Positions 45,142 through 52,871 of a stretch of DNA of 64,000 bases are shown in pieces. Source of the DNA: Natrinema salaciae (GTDB lineage Archaea > Halobacteriota > Halobacteria > Halobacteriales > Natrialbaceae); the NCBI RefSeq assembly GCF_900110865.1, contig NZ_FOFD01000002.1:368835-432834 (forward strand), written 5' to 3'. Each line of letters starts with the position of its first letter. Position 1 is the stretch's first letter. A program made the translations under genes and the position numbers. A model generated the notes under the pieces. It ran no database searches. It saw only the letters and a list, made by a program, of their open reading frames with translations, and was not told the origin of the DNA.

Positions 45142-45912
45142 GTGACTAACACGCAGGTAACGCTCGTTCAGATCGACAACTACGGGCCGTGGACCGTGAC
45201 GCCGGAACCCCGGCGGGAAGCGGATCTCCAGACCATGCAGTCCCGGCTGTACGCGGACATCTCGCAGTTCGTCGGTAACCGCGGCGGCTACGTCTTTTTC
45301 ACTCGCTTCGATAACATGATCGCCGTCACGAACGGCTGCTCGCTCGAGGATCACGCCCTCATGCAGGAGTCGGTCGGCAACCGATACCCCGTGACGCTCA
45401 GCCTCGGTGTCGCCACCGGGAGAAGCCCCGTGCAGGCACTGTCCGACGCGACCGAACGCCTGCAAGACGCCGGCAGCGCACAGGACGAAACCCGCCGCGA
45501 GTGTCTCGAGGGCCGCGTCATCGGCGACGACCACCGGTCCGACGACGACGTCCAGATCGCCCACTTCGACGTGATCGACGCGACCGGCAACTACACGGAC
45601 GAACTCAACGCCTTCGACACGTTCATCCGGATCGAACAGGGCTATGCGGAACTCATGCGACACATGCGCTACTCCCACGAGAGCCTCTCTTTCTTCGTCG
45701 GCGGCGACAACGTCATCGTCGTCTGTCCGGACCTCGGGACGGCCGAGTACGAGGAAGCGATCAGCCACGTCGAGGAGGCCGTCGACGTCGAGATGCAGGT
45801 CGGCGTCGGCCGCGGGCCGAACGCCCACGAGGCGGGCTTCGCGGCGAAACACGCCCTCGAGACCTGCCGAGCGGACGGAACCAGGGTCGAACTCGAGTGG
45901 GAGACGGCCTGA
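45142..45912 (+). CDS. GTP cyclohydrolase III
   Basis: 256 residues, GTG start. Two tandem GGDEF-cyclase-like half domains: VTLVQIDNYGPWTVTPEPRREADLQ and SRLYADISQFVGNRGGYVFFTRFDNM in the first; HESLSFFVGGDNVIVVCPD and the VGVGRGPNAHEAGFAAKHALE segment in the second. It opens the GTP ring to the formylamino-pyrimidine (FAPy) nucleotide that feeds riboflavin and F420 synthesis in archaea. A TATA-like cttatacg lies at about 45110-45117. Confidence 0.92.
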   Translation: MTNTQVTLVQIDNYGPWTVTPEPRREADLQTMQSRLYADISQFVGNRGGYVFFTRFDNMIAVTNGCSLEDHALMQESVGNRYPVTLSLGVATGRSPVQALSDATERLQDAGSAQDETRRECLEGRVIGDDHRSDDDVQIAHFDVIDATGNYTDELNAFDTFIRIEQGYAELMRHMRYSHESLSFFVGGDNVIVVCPDLGTAEYEEAISHVEEAVDVEMQVGVGRGPNAHEAGFAAKHALETCRADGTRVELEWETA

Positions 45913-45996
45913 GATCCGGAATCACGGAACTTCGGCGCCGGTTCGCTTAAGTGTGGCGGAGGTAGCTTTTAGCCCGTTCGTGTTATCAATTCACAC

Positions 45997-46605
45997 ATGG
46001 AATCGGAACTGTCCGTCAGAGATGTCCTGACGACCGACTACGTCGGCGTCAGCGAGTCCGACGCCCTCCGCGGAGTCGTGGGACTCATGCGCGACGAACG
46101 GACGAGCTGTGCGCTGGTCGTCCGCGGCGCGGACCCAGTTGGCATCGTGACAGAGTGGGACGTGCTCGGCGTCGTCGCCGACGCCCGCGATCCAGCCGAC
46201 ACGACCGTCGGCGACGTGATGACGACGCCGGTCATCACGGTCAGTCCCGATCGGTCGCTCACGGACGTCGCCACCATGATGGCCCGCCAGAACATCCGTA
46301 ACGTCGTCGTCGAAGACGAGAGCGGTATCGTCGGCCTGGTCACCCAGCGTGACGTCATCGCCGCCGCCGGCTCGTTCCAGGCGACCATGACTCCTGCTCG
46401 CTCGACCGACCCGCCGGTCGACAGCGAACGCGGGGTCGCCGAACCGGCGGCCGCCCGTACGACCGAGGAGGGTGACACCCAACTGCTCCCCAACGGGGGC
46501 GACGAGTACACCACGCAAGGCGTCTGTGAGGCCTGCGGCTCGCTCGCCGACGCACTCTGGGACGCCAACGGGCAACTGGTCTGTGCTGATTGTCGGACGG
46601 TGTGA
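45997..46605 (+). CDS. CBS-pair protein with C-terminal zinc ribbon
   Basis: 202 residues. CBS1 (about 5-60: VRDVLTTDYVGVSESDALRGVVGLM) and CBS2 (about 68-125: VGDVMTTPVITVSPDRSLTDVATMM) are followed by a linker and a zinc-knuckle pair CEACG...CADC (about 172-199). Likely an adenosyl-nucleotide sensor acting on a partner through the zinc module (inference). Confidence 0.87.
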   Translation: MESELSVRDVLTTDYVGVSESDALRGVVGLMRDERTSCALVVRGADPVGIVTEWDVLGVVADARDPADTTVGDVMTTPVITVSPDRSLTDVATMMARQNIRNVVVEDESGIVGLVTQRDVIAAAGSFQATMTPARSTDPPVDSERGVAEPAAARTTEEGDTQLLPNGGDEYTTQGVCEACGSLADALWDANGQLVCADCRTV

Positions 46606-46703
46606 TTGCGGAACCGTCTCCGACGACAGCGCTCCGCGGCAGTCACTGCTCCCTATCTCTCCGATAGAAAGACCTTTCGGGAGGCGCGGTGGAGGGGTCG
46701 ATA

Positions 46704-47927
46704 ATGATCGAGACCCTCGACGACCTGGACGTCGAAGGGACTACCGTCGGTGTTCGCGTCGACGTCAATAGTCCGATCGACGACGACGGCACGCTCGCGG
46801 ACGACGCCCGGCTTCGTGCCCACGTCGACACCCTCTCGGAACTGCTCGACCGCGGCGGTCGCGTCGCCGTCCTCGCCCACCAGGGACGACCCGGCGGCGA
46901 CGATTTTGTCTCGCTCGAGTCCCACGCAGATCGCCTCTCGGAACTGCTCGACCGGCCAGTCGGCTACGTCGATGCGACCTTTACGGCGGCCGCCCGCGAG
47001 GCGGTCAGCGGCCTCGCGAACGGCGACTGCGTCGTCCTCGAGAATACGCGCTTCTACAGCGAAGAGTACATGGAATTCGATCCCGAGCGGGCCGCTCGAA
47101 CGCACCTCGTCGAGGGACTGGAATCCGTCCTCGACGCCTACGTCAACGACGCCTTCGCCGCGGCACACCGGTCGCAACCCTCGCTCGTCGGCCTCCCCAC
47201 CGTGCTCCCCAGCTACGCCGGCCGCGTCATGGAGTCCGAACTCGACGTGCTGGGCTCTATCGAGGAGACCGGCGAACCCCGCGTCTACGTCCTCGGCGGC
47301 GCGAAAGTCCCCGACTCGATCGACGTGGCCTGGTCCGTCCTCGAGAAGGGACTGGCCGATCACGTCCTCACCGCGGGCGTCGTCGGCAACGTCTTCCTCA
47401 TCGCCGACGGCGTCGACCTGGGCGACGCCAGCTCGGACTTCATCTACGATCAGGGGTACTGGGACGAGATCGACCGCGCCGCCGACCTGCTCGACGCCTA
47501 CGGGGACCGGATCGCCATCCCGCGGGACGTCGCCGTCGACCGGGGCGACGACCGACACGAACTCGGCATCAACGCCCTGCCGCCCGGGGACGAAGAAGCC
47601 GCCATGGACATCGGCGAATCGACGCTGGACTACTACCGGCGCATCCTCGCGGACGCGGAGACGGTCATCCTCAACGGCCCCGCCGGCGTCTTCGAAGACG
47701 AGCGCTTCGAGACGGGGACGCGACAGCTCTACAGCGCGGCCACGGACATCCCCACGAGCATCGTCGGCGGCGGCGACACGGCCTCCGCACTGCGCCGGCT
47801 CGGGATCGACGGCTTCTCCCACGTCAGCACCGGCGGCGGCGCCGCGCTCCGGATGCTCACCGCCGAATCGCTCCCCGCCGTCACTGCACTCGAGAATGCC
47901 CCCCAACAGCCCGCAGCCGACGATTGA
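46704..47927 (+). CDS. pgk: Phosphoglycerate kinase
   Basis: 407 residues. Substrate-binding VRVDVNSP (about 17-24) and LAHQGRPGG (about 57-65), hinge elements GGAKVPDS, the GPAGVFED nucleotide loop, and the C-terminal GGGDTASALRRLG and STGGGAALRML motifs are all intact. It makes ATP from 1,3-bisphosphoglycerate in glycolysis and runs in reverse in gluconeogenesis. ATG at 46704 preferred to GTG at 46689. The GNAT gene overlaps its 3' end by 32 bases. Confidence 0.95.
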   Translation: MIETLDDLDVEGTTVGVRVDVNSPIDDDGTLADDARLRAHVDTLSELLDRGGRVAVLAHQGRPGGDDFVSLESHADRLSELLDRPVGYVDATFTAAAREAVSGLANGDCVVLENTRFYSEEYMEFDPERAARTHLVEGLESVLDAYVNDAFAAAHRSQPSLVGLPTVLPSYAGRVMESELDVLGSIEETGEPRVYVLGGAKVPDSIDVAWSVLEKGLADHVLTAGVVGNVFLIADGVDLGDASSDFIYDQGYWDEIDRAADLLDAYGDRIAIPRDVAVDRGDDRHELGINALPPGDEEAAMDIGESTLDYYRRILADAETVILNGPAGVFEDERFETGTRQLYSAATDIPTSIVGGGDTASALRRLGIDGFSHVSTGGGAALRMLTAESLPAVTALENAPQQPAADD

Positions 47928-48411
47928 ACCCGCCTCCCGCGACGACCTCGAGACTCTCGCCGATCTGTGGGTCCGACTCGCTCGAGACCAGCGGCGATAC
48001 GACTCGGCCGTCCGTCCCGACGCGAACCGCGAGACGATGCGCGAGACGCTCGCGGCCTACCGGGTCACCGACGGCCTGCTCGTCGCCCGCCTCGAGGGCG
48101 ATATCGTCGGCTTCGCTTCGGTGTCGATCGAGCGGGGCTCGCTCGAGCTCGATACCACTCGCGGCCTCCTCTCGAACATCTACGTCGAACCCGCCTACCG
48201 CGGCCGCGGAATCGGAACGGCACTGCTCGAGGCCGCCGAGGAGTCGCTCTCTCGACAGGGGGCCGAGGAACTGCTCCTCGAGGTGATGGCCAACAACGAG
48301 TCCGCCCGCCGGTTCTACCGACACAACGGCTACGACGAGTTCCGCGTGACAATGGCGCGTTCCCTCGAGGATCGGGAGGAAAACGATACACACTCAAGGG
48401 AGGACGGCTAA
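47896..48411 (+). CDS. GNAT family N-acetyltransferase
   Basis: 171 residues. The acetyl-CoA-binding motif is present: NIYVEPAYRGRGIGTALLEAAEE (Arg/Gln-x-x-Gly-x-Gly/Ala type) near residue 95, and ANNESARRFYRHNGYDEFR follows. The acceptor is unknown. The start overlaps pgk in another frame, so the two are probably co-transcribed. Confidence 0.88.
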   Translation: MPPNSPQPTIEPASRDDLETLADLWVRLARDQRRYDSAVRPDANRETMRETLAAYRVTDGLLVARLEGDIVGFASVSIERGSLELDTTRGLLSNIYVEPAYRGRGIGTALLEAAEESLSRQGAEELLLEVMANNESARRFYRHNGYDEFRVTMARSLEDREENDTHSREDG

Positions 48412-48423
48412 CCCTCGGCCTGC

Positions 48424-48497
48424 GCCAGGGGAGCATGGGCGGTTCATGCACTCGACTTGTAATCGAGACTTCGTGGGTTCAAATCCCACCCCTGGCT
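48424..48497 (+). tRNA. tRNA-Thr (anticodon UGU)
   Basis: Acceptor gccaggg (48424-48430) pairs with ccctggc (48490-48496); discriminator T at 48497. Anticodon stem ctcga/tcgag with loop cttgtaa (anticodon TGT). T arm gtggg-ttcaaat-cccac. No CCA encoded, no intron. Its 3' end is duplicated just downstream, marking an integration target. Confidence 0.95.
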
Positions 48498-48498
48498 T
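48476..48498 (+). repeat. att-like repeat, copy 1 (3' end of tRNA-Thr)
   Basis: A 23-base string covering the T arm and acceptor 3' strand of tRNA-Thr is identical to copy 2 at 48577-48599. Duplicated tRNA 3' ends are the classic footprint of tyrosine-integrase insertion. Confidence 0.8.
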
Positions 48499-48530
48499 GG
48501 CGGCGCGAACAAACCCGTGAGCGCCGCCAA
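48497..48530 (+). terminator. Perfect 10-base stem-loop directly after tRNA-Thr
   Basis: ttggcggcgc (48497-48506) and gcgccgccaa (48521-48530) form a perfect inverted repeat around a 14-base loop. No T-run follows. It may be a transcript-end or processing structure, or part of the integration site. Confidence 0.5.
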
Positions 48531-48576
48531 CACGACGGATTTGACGCAGGGAGTGAAGCGGAGCGGAACGACCATG

Positions 48577-48599
48577 GTTCAAATCCCACCCCTGGCTTA
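48577..48599 (+). repeat. att-like repeat, copy 2
   Basis: Identical over 23 bases to the tRNA-Thr 3' end and starting 101 bases after copy 1. Only the T-arm and acceptor half is present, so this is not a second tRNA. Confidence 0.8.
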
Positions 48600-48607
48600 C
48601 ATCCGGA

Positions 48608-48690
48608 GGTTCAAATCCGCTACCGACTGGTGGCGGCATTTTCCGACGTTTTGGAGATGTCGATGAGACGAACCTGCGGTTCAAAGTCCG
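48608..48690 (+). repeat. Two further T-loop-like strings
   Basis: ggttcaaatcc at 48608-48618 and ggttcaaagtccg at 48678-48690 resemble the T loop of the neighbouring tRNA but are embedded in unrelated flanks. They may be remnants of other att sites or chance similarity. Confidence 0.35.
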
Positions 48691-48723
48691 TTCTACCTGT
48701 GGCCAGAATGGCGGTGGCAGAGC

Positions 48724-48873
48724 GTGCGCTCCGCGACCGACGGGTTCGGTCCGTTCTGCGGAGCGCTCGGCTGCACTGAAGACGCCACCGTCGTCATCCA
48801 CCATTCCGAGCGCGGCGAGTTGTGCGCCTGCGACGGCTGTGCCGAGAGCCACGAGGTGGTTCGTGATGTCTGA
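48724..48873 (+). CDS. Mini zinc-finger protein, plasmid/provirus type (49 aa)
   Basis: GTG-initiated frame: M-R-S-A-T-D-G-F-G-P-F-C-G-A-L-G-C, then TEDATVVIHHSERGELCACDGC and AESHEVVRDV. Four cysteines in two pairs (FCGALGC and CDGC) suggest one zinc site. The composition is of the kind found in small proteins of haloarchaeal plasmids and proviruses (from memory, not searched). It overlaps the next start codon by eight bases, as in a coupled pair. Confidence 0.58.
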   Translation: MRSATDGFGPFCGALGCTEDATVVIHHSERGELCACDGCAESHEVVRDV

Positions 48874-49204
48874 GGAGACGGACGTCCGCCCGGAGGACGC
48901 CCTCGAGGTTGCACAGCGAGCGCTCGAAAGGATCGACGAACTCGCGGGCTGCGTCGTGGAGCTCGAAGCGCTCCTCGAGGACTCGGCCGGCGCGGCGATT
49001 GACCACGACGATCGCGACGGCGTTGAGCAGCGGCGAGAGGATCTGATCGGACTGACGTATGACCGTGTCCAGAGACTTCGATTTCGGAGTGAGAACGATG
49101 CACAACTTCGCCAGCTTGATCACCCAGCCAGTCCTAGAAGCGTGCCAGCATCCCAATTTACGGGATCGCTGGTCGCGTACCACGCTCCTGGCCCCGAAGA
49201 GTGA
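48866..49204 (+). pseudogene. Truncated coiled-coil gene of a mobile element
   Basis: The frame begins MSEETDVRPEDALEVAQRALERIDEL, a coiled-coil start that resembles plasmid/virus-encoded haloarchaeal proteins. After about 45 residues the helical pattern fades into sequence with no recognisable domain. I read it as a fragment whose 3' part has been lost or replaced. An intact novel protein of 112 residues cannot be excluded. Confidence 0.45.
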
Positions 49205-49374
49205 AGGTCAAGTGAAACTCCTGTCGGGAGGGGCCGGTATGCCGTACACCATTCTACTGGAAATAGCTATTGGCCGCACAACATGTTCTGAGTGTATCGT
49301 TCGGTTTTCAGTCGGCCAGGGAACCGATCGCCCAGTCACACAGTTCGAGAACGCTGCGCGAAGCAAAGGGAGAG
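49205..49374. other. Degraded element sequence, no gene seen
   Basis: This stretch has open frames but none with recognisable motifs. Its composition is less GC-rich than the core genome. Confidence 0.35.
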
Positions 49375-49608
49375 ATGACACGTGGCGACCGGCTACGTGT
49401 GGCCAAACTCGACAACGGGCATAACGGCTATTGTGTCGAGAATCCCGTCGGCGTCACGTACTGCGGGGAGGCGTTCGACCCGAGGTCGTCGAGCGCGAGC
49501 GCTACGCGATCGATCGCGGTCACGATACCCGCATAACACTCTCCGCAGTAACTGTTCGAAGGTCGATTCGCGGACAGTCCACGGCACAGTTCAGGGAGAG
49601 GTGTCACG
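49375..49608 (+). pseudogene. Frameshifted small mobile-element gene
   Basis: One frame reads MTRGDRLRVAKLDNGHNGYC then VENPVGVTYCGEAFDP. The sensible continuation (EVVERERYAIDRGHDTRITL) is in the next frame. The first frame ends at 49536. Two coding-like pieces offset by one frame indicate a recent frameshift in a protein with paired cysteines. Function unknown. Confidence 0.45.
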
Positions 49609-49701
49609 ATGAGTGTCTTCGGAGACACCTGCGAACGCAGGTACAACGTCCTCGAGCACGACGACGTCCACGTCCGTTATTCAGAGGACCACCAGAACTA
49701 G
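49609..49701 (+). CDS. Mini protein of the island (30 aa)
   Basis: MSVFGDTCERRYNVLEHDDVHV ending YSEDHQN. The halophilic acidic composition and clean start/stop suggest a real small gene or the end of one. It lies just before the convergent HTH-10 gene. Confidence 0.4.
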   Translation: MSVFGDTCERRYNVLEHDDVHVRYSEDHQN

Positions 49702-49717
49702 CCACCGACGTCGGGCT

Positions 49718-50389
49718 TCAACGGGGCCGTCTGTTTCCGATACAGTGTCTGATAAGCCGTGCCTCTGCCTTTTGGAGATGGGTCGAGGCAGTACTCGTTG
49801 CACAGTCGAGAATCTCGGCTACGTCTGCGACACTCCCGGTCCGAGGATACTCATAGAACCCGACCTCAACCGCCGCTCGAAGCGCCTCACGCTGCCGGCC
49901 CGTGAGATCGACAGCAGGGACGCCTGGGCGAGCATCGTACTCGCCGACCTCGGACACCTCTGCAGTGATTTCGTCGGGCAACCTGTCAAGAATTCCTGCT
50001 AGATCGTCGGGCTCGCCGACGACGTCGAAGTCTACCCTCCCGTTGGGCCGATAGGCGAGTGGTGGCACAACAACCACTGACGGCTGTTGGAATGCTGTCC
50101 GGAAGCGCTTGAAGATCGCCTTCTCGCGCTCCCGAACGTATGCGTAGAAAGAGCTGTCGTCAACGGGTGTAATATTGTAGTCGACCGTCCCCTCGGCACC
50201 AGCGATATGTTGCTTGTATCGTTCACGGTCGCCGATAAGATAAAATAACGTGTAGATGACGTCGCCCTCACCCAGCAAGTTCCACGTGATCAGCCAACTG
50301 CGCTCGAGAGTCGCAGAATCCGTCAGGAACCGCTGCATCGGATGCTGGACCGCCCGCTCATACTGCAGCGACAGATGAAGGTATTTCAT
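49718..50389 (-). CDS. HTH-10 transcription regulator divergent from a hydrolase
   Basis: 223 residues. An N-terminal sensor-like domain (about 1-150) and the HTH-10 domain (about 160-218: LTGRQREALRAAVEVGFYEYPR; CATSTASTHLQKAEARL) mark a bacterio-opsin-activator-type regulator. ATG at 50387-50389. The divergent alpha/beta hydrolase gene shares an 85-base promoter gap, making it the likely target (inference). Confidence 0.85.
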   Translation of the reverse strand: MKYLHLSLQYERAVQHPMQRFLTDSATLERSWLITWNLLGEGDVIYTLFYLIGDRERYKQHIAGAEGTVDYNITPVDDSSFYAYVREREKAIFKRFRTAFQQPSVVVVPPLAYRPNGRVDFDVVGEPDDLAGILDRLPDEITAEVSEVGEYDARPGVPAVDLTGRQREALRAAVEVGFYEYPRTGSVADVAEILDCATSTASTHLQKAEARLIRHCIGNRRPR

Positions 50390-50474
50390 GGCTAGTGCAG
50401 CGGCCGCCTCGCTTTTAAATGCACTAGAACATCCGACAACGACTGCATACGATTTGAGCCCCAAACCGCTACTG
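50390..50474. promoter_or_regulatory. Divergent promoter of the HTH-10 / hydrolase pair
   Basis: cttttaaatg at about 50410-50419 is the best TATA-like element for the plus-strand hydrolase, about 55 bases before its ATG. The minus-strand regulator shares the gap. Confidence 0.4.
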
Positions 50475-51368
50475 ATGGCAGGCGTAGAAACGCTCACGGA
50501 CACAGATGCATCGTTACGTAATGCACACGGGCTCGAGTCCACCGCCCGCGAAATTAACGACTTGCAGTTACACGTCGTGGCCGCGGGCGACCCCGACGAT
50601 CCACTGGTCGTCCTCCTGCACGGCCATCCCGATTTCTGGTACGGCTGGCGCGACCAGATCGGTCCGCTCGTTGACGCCGGCTTCCGTGTGGTCGTTCCGG
50701 ATCAGCGGGGCTGTAATCTGAGCGACGCTCCCGATGGTATCGATGCTTATCGGCTCTCGACTCTCGCAACAGACATCTGCGAGCTGATCCATAGCGAGGG
50801 GCAGGAGTCGGCCCACGTCGTTGGGCACGACTTTGGTGGTTTTGTCGCCTGGCATCTCGCTCTCCGGCACCCATCCATCGTCGATCACCTCGGTATCTTG
50901 AACGTCCCCCATCCGACGGTCTATCGAAAGACCCTCCGCTCAAGTCCCCAGCAGATCATCCGGAGCTGGTACGTGTGGTTCTATCAGATTCCGACGCTCC
51001 CCGAATGGCTTTTGCGTCGGAACGACATGGACAACATGGTCGATTCCCTCGAAATCACGTCAAACGAGGGGACGTTCGACGACGAAACGATCGAGCGCTA
51101 CAAGACGGCTTGGCGATACACCGGCATCGAACCGAGGATCAACTGGTATCGTGGGTTCCGTCGGTCAGACAGCCCTCCGCGGGACACTGTCACCCAGCCA
51201 ACGCTGATTTGCTGGGGCAACGATGACATCGCTCTTCGCCCCTCGATGGCCGAAGAGAGCGTCGACTACTGCGACGACGGGCAGCTCCGGATGTTCCCCG
51301 ATGCGTCACACTGGGTCCATCACGAGCGTGAAGAAGTGACTGAAGAATTGATCCGGCACCTCGCGTAG
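50475..51368 (+). CDS. Alpha/beta hydrolase, epoxide hydrolase/dehalogenase-like (Asp nucleophile)
   Basis: 297 residues. Oxyanion segment LLHGHPDFWYGWRDQI; nucleophile elbow VGHDFGGF with Asp where serine hydrolases have Ser; acid region WGNDD; catalytic His in DASHWVHHE. The Asp nucleophile plus HGxP motif is the pattern of epoxide hydrolases and haloalkane dehalogenases. ATG at 50475 chosen. The divergent HTH-10 gene suggests substrate-responsive control. Confidence 0.88.
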   Translation: MAGVETLTDTDASLRNAHGLESTAREINDLQLHVVAAGDPDDPLVVLLHGHPDFWYGWRDQIGPLVDAGFRVVVPDQRGCNLSDAPDGIDAYRLSTLATDICELIHSEGQESAHVVGHDFGGFVAWHLALRHPSIVDHLGILNVPHPTVYRKTLRSSPQQIIRSWYVWFYQIPTLPEWLLRRNDMDNMVDSLEITSNEGTFDDETIERYKTAWRYTGIEPRINWYRGFRRSDSPPRDTVTQPTLICWGNDDIALRPSMAEESVDYCDDGQLRMFPDASHWVHHEREEVTEELIRHLA

Positions 51369-51399
51369 AACTCGCTGTAGCTGTCTCCGAGATCCGCAG

Positions 51400-51727
51400 A
51401 TCTTCGTCCGAGTACTCGAAACGATCACTATGGTATCATATCCGCCTGCCGGTGTCTCCTCTCTGTTCAGTACGCCGTTTCTGGCGGCTATCGGAGAGAA
51501 CGATGGCTTCTCCAGTACCGACTCCATCTGTACCGTCCACCGATAGTTCCCGAAAAACAGCGTCCTCTCTATTCGCTCGAGTTTACCAGCGTAGACGCCC
51601 CAGCTGATGTCGCCTTCGGCGCTCGTATCGAGGTCCTAGCTCTCGATGAACTCTTCACCGGCCTCGAGCTCGAACAGCCGGCGATCGCGACCAGAGCACT
51701 AGCGGCAAGCAGTTCGCGACGTTTCAT
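51400..51727 (-). pseudogene. Lipoprotein gene remnant, copy A
   Basis: From the ATG at 51725-51727 the minus strand reads MKRRELLAASALVAIAGCSS, a twin-arginine lipoprotein signal. The mature part then falls out of frame: the sensible continuation (EAGEEFIES, stop, DLDTSAEGDISWGVYAGKLE) is in another frame and contains a stop at 51636-51638. The 3' limit is approximate. The signal-coding part is nearly identical to copy B at 52698-52760. Confidence 0.65.
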
Positions 51728-51737
51728 GTCTATAGAT
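51675..51737 (-). repeat. 63-base direct repeat, copy A (lipoprotein signal)
   Basis: 62 of 63 bases match the stretch at 52698-52760, in the same orientation. It covers the signal-peptide codons and ten bases upstream of the ATG, so one copy is a duplication of the 5' end of the other gene. Confidence 0.85.
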
Positions 51738-51791
51738 TATGTTATCTTAGAAAGTATTAAGATACTACAGTTAGAAATATGCCATGTCGAC

Positions 51792-52382
51792 ATGGACGAT
51801 AATAACCCGACTGCATTGACCCGACGTACCGCGATAAAGTCAGTTGGTACTGCCAGTATAGCCGGTCTGGGAATTACTCTTGGCACTGGGAGCGCTGCAG
51901 CCACACCAAGTGGCCCAGAGATCAGAGTCACCACCCAAAGTTCTGGATCGTACGTCATCTCGACCGACGCTTCCAATGTCGAAGCAGGTGGAAGCGCCAC
52001 TCGAGACAACATTCAGAACACATACCCCGGTCGAAATTTCCATGGTGATATTGAAGGGGACGAGACGCACATCTTTTACACCGACTCTGCAGTAATCCAA
52101 AAGGCACACCTCCAAGATAGCGTGTTCGTCGATGTCTATAATACAGGTGACGAAAACGGTAGTGGGGCACTCACTGTTGAGGCGAGGGATACGGAATATC
52201 ATTTCTATGCAACAGGTGATGTAGTCGCCAACGGTGATGCTGGCGAGATCAATAACGGGAATGCAACCGCTGTCGTCGATGGGACAGCTACTCACGACTA
52301 CTTCGCGTCCGGCGAAATTGGCGCACTTACTTCCATCCCACGCTCGTCGACTGCAAACGTGACGTTCACCTACGACATCTAA
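51792..52382 (+). CDS. Tat-exported protein of unknown function
   Basis: 196 residues. TRRTAIKSVGTASIAGLGITLGTG gives a twin-arginine motif and hydrophobic core with an Ala-x-Ala cleavage region (SAAATPSG) near residue 36. The mature part is beta-rich, Gly/Asn/Thr/Asp-rich, with single short motifs (YVISTDASNVEAG, TEYHFYATGDV, ATHDYFASGEIG). The last two are similar to each other, hinting at a repeated beta motif. No lipobox, so it is probably released. The gene lies between the two signal-sequence repeats. GC is lower than in core genes. Confidence 0.75.
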   Translation: MDDNNPTALTRRTAIKSVGTASIAGLGITLGTGSAAATPSGPEIRVTTQSSGSYVISTDASNVEAGGSATRDNIQNTYPGRNFHGDIEGDETHIFYTDSAVIQKAHLQDSVFVDVYNTGDENGSGALTVEARDTEYHFYATGDVVANGDAGEINNGNATAVVDGTATHDYFASGEIGALTSIPRSSTANVTFTYDI

Positions 52383-52400
52383 CTGACTCCATTTCCCATT

Positions 52401-52750
52401 TCAGTTTTCGAGCACGTCGACGGCCGCGGCAGGCTCGACAGTGTGCTCGATGAGGAGTAACGGACAACTGCCACATCCACTTGGCGAGTTCGAGATTGAC
52501 TTGCTTTTGATGGACAGTAGCGAATAGCTCAATCGTCGACCCCCCTGAGGTTGACAGAGTATTGAGGGTCGACGGAAATCGATTTGTGTGAGCGATCTGT
52601 AATTCCGCTCAGAGTCGGGATTCCGGCATGGTTTCAGACGAACCCTTGTGGGGTTGAAGCACCAACGTCGTACTCGAGACTGGCCTCGTCGCTTGAGCAG
52701 CCGGCGATCGCGACCAGAGCACTGGCGGCAAGCAGTTCGCGACGTTTCAT
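52401..52750 (-). pseudogene. Lipoprotein gene remnant, copy B
   Basis: MKRRELLAASALVAIAGCSSDEASLEYDVG (shown here in two parts by context: signal, then mature start) ends after 38 codons at a stop near 52634. A piece in another frame ends VEPAAAVDVLEN at 52401. The gene is broken by at least one frameshift or indel. Its 5' end is the donor or copy of the repeat at 51675-51737. Confidence 0.6.
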
Positions 52751-52760
52751 GTCTATAGAT
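52698..52760 (-). repeat. 63-base direct repeat, copy B (lipoprotein signal)
   Basis: Matches copy A with one mismatch. The two copies are 1,023 bases apart and flank the Tat-exported protein gene. Confidence 0.85.
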
Positions 52761-52871
52761 CACGCGATTCAGTGGTAAGCGTGAAGACAGTTCAAAAATG
52801 ATTTACGATCCGATATATTGGTTAGGGTCTCGACTAGAAATACATTTATGCATGTGTCATGGGTATGAATT

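Noticed and set aside
46750-48411. Single long frame joining an unrelated N-terminal part to the GNAT domain
   Set aside because: The first 380 codons are the wrong frame of pgk; only the GNAT portion after 47896 has family motifs.
48394-48852. Minus-strand frame with the string GVGFEPTKSRL
   Set aside because: This peptide is the well-known false translation of the tRNA T arm and acceptor; here it arises from tRNA-Thr and its duplicated end.
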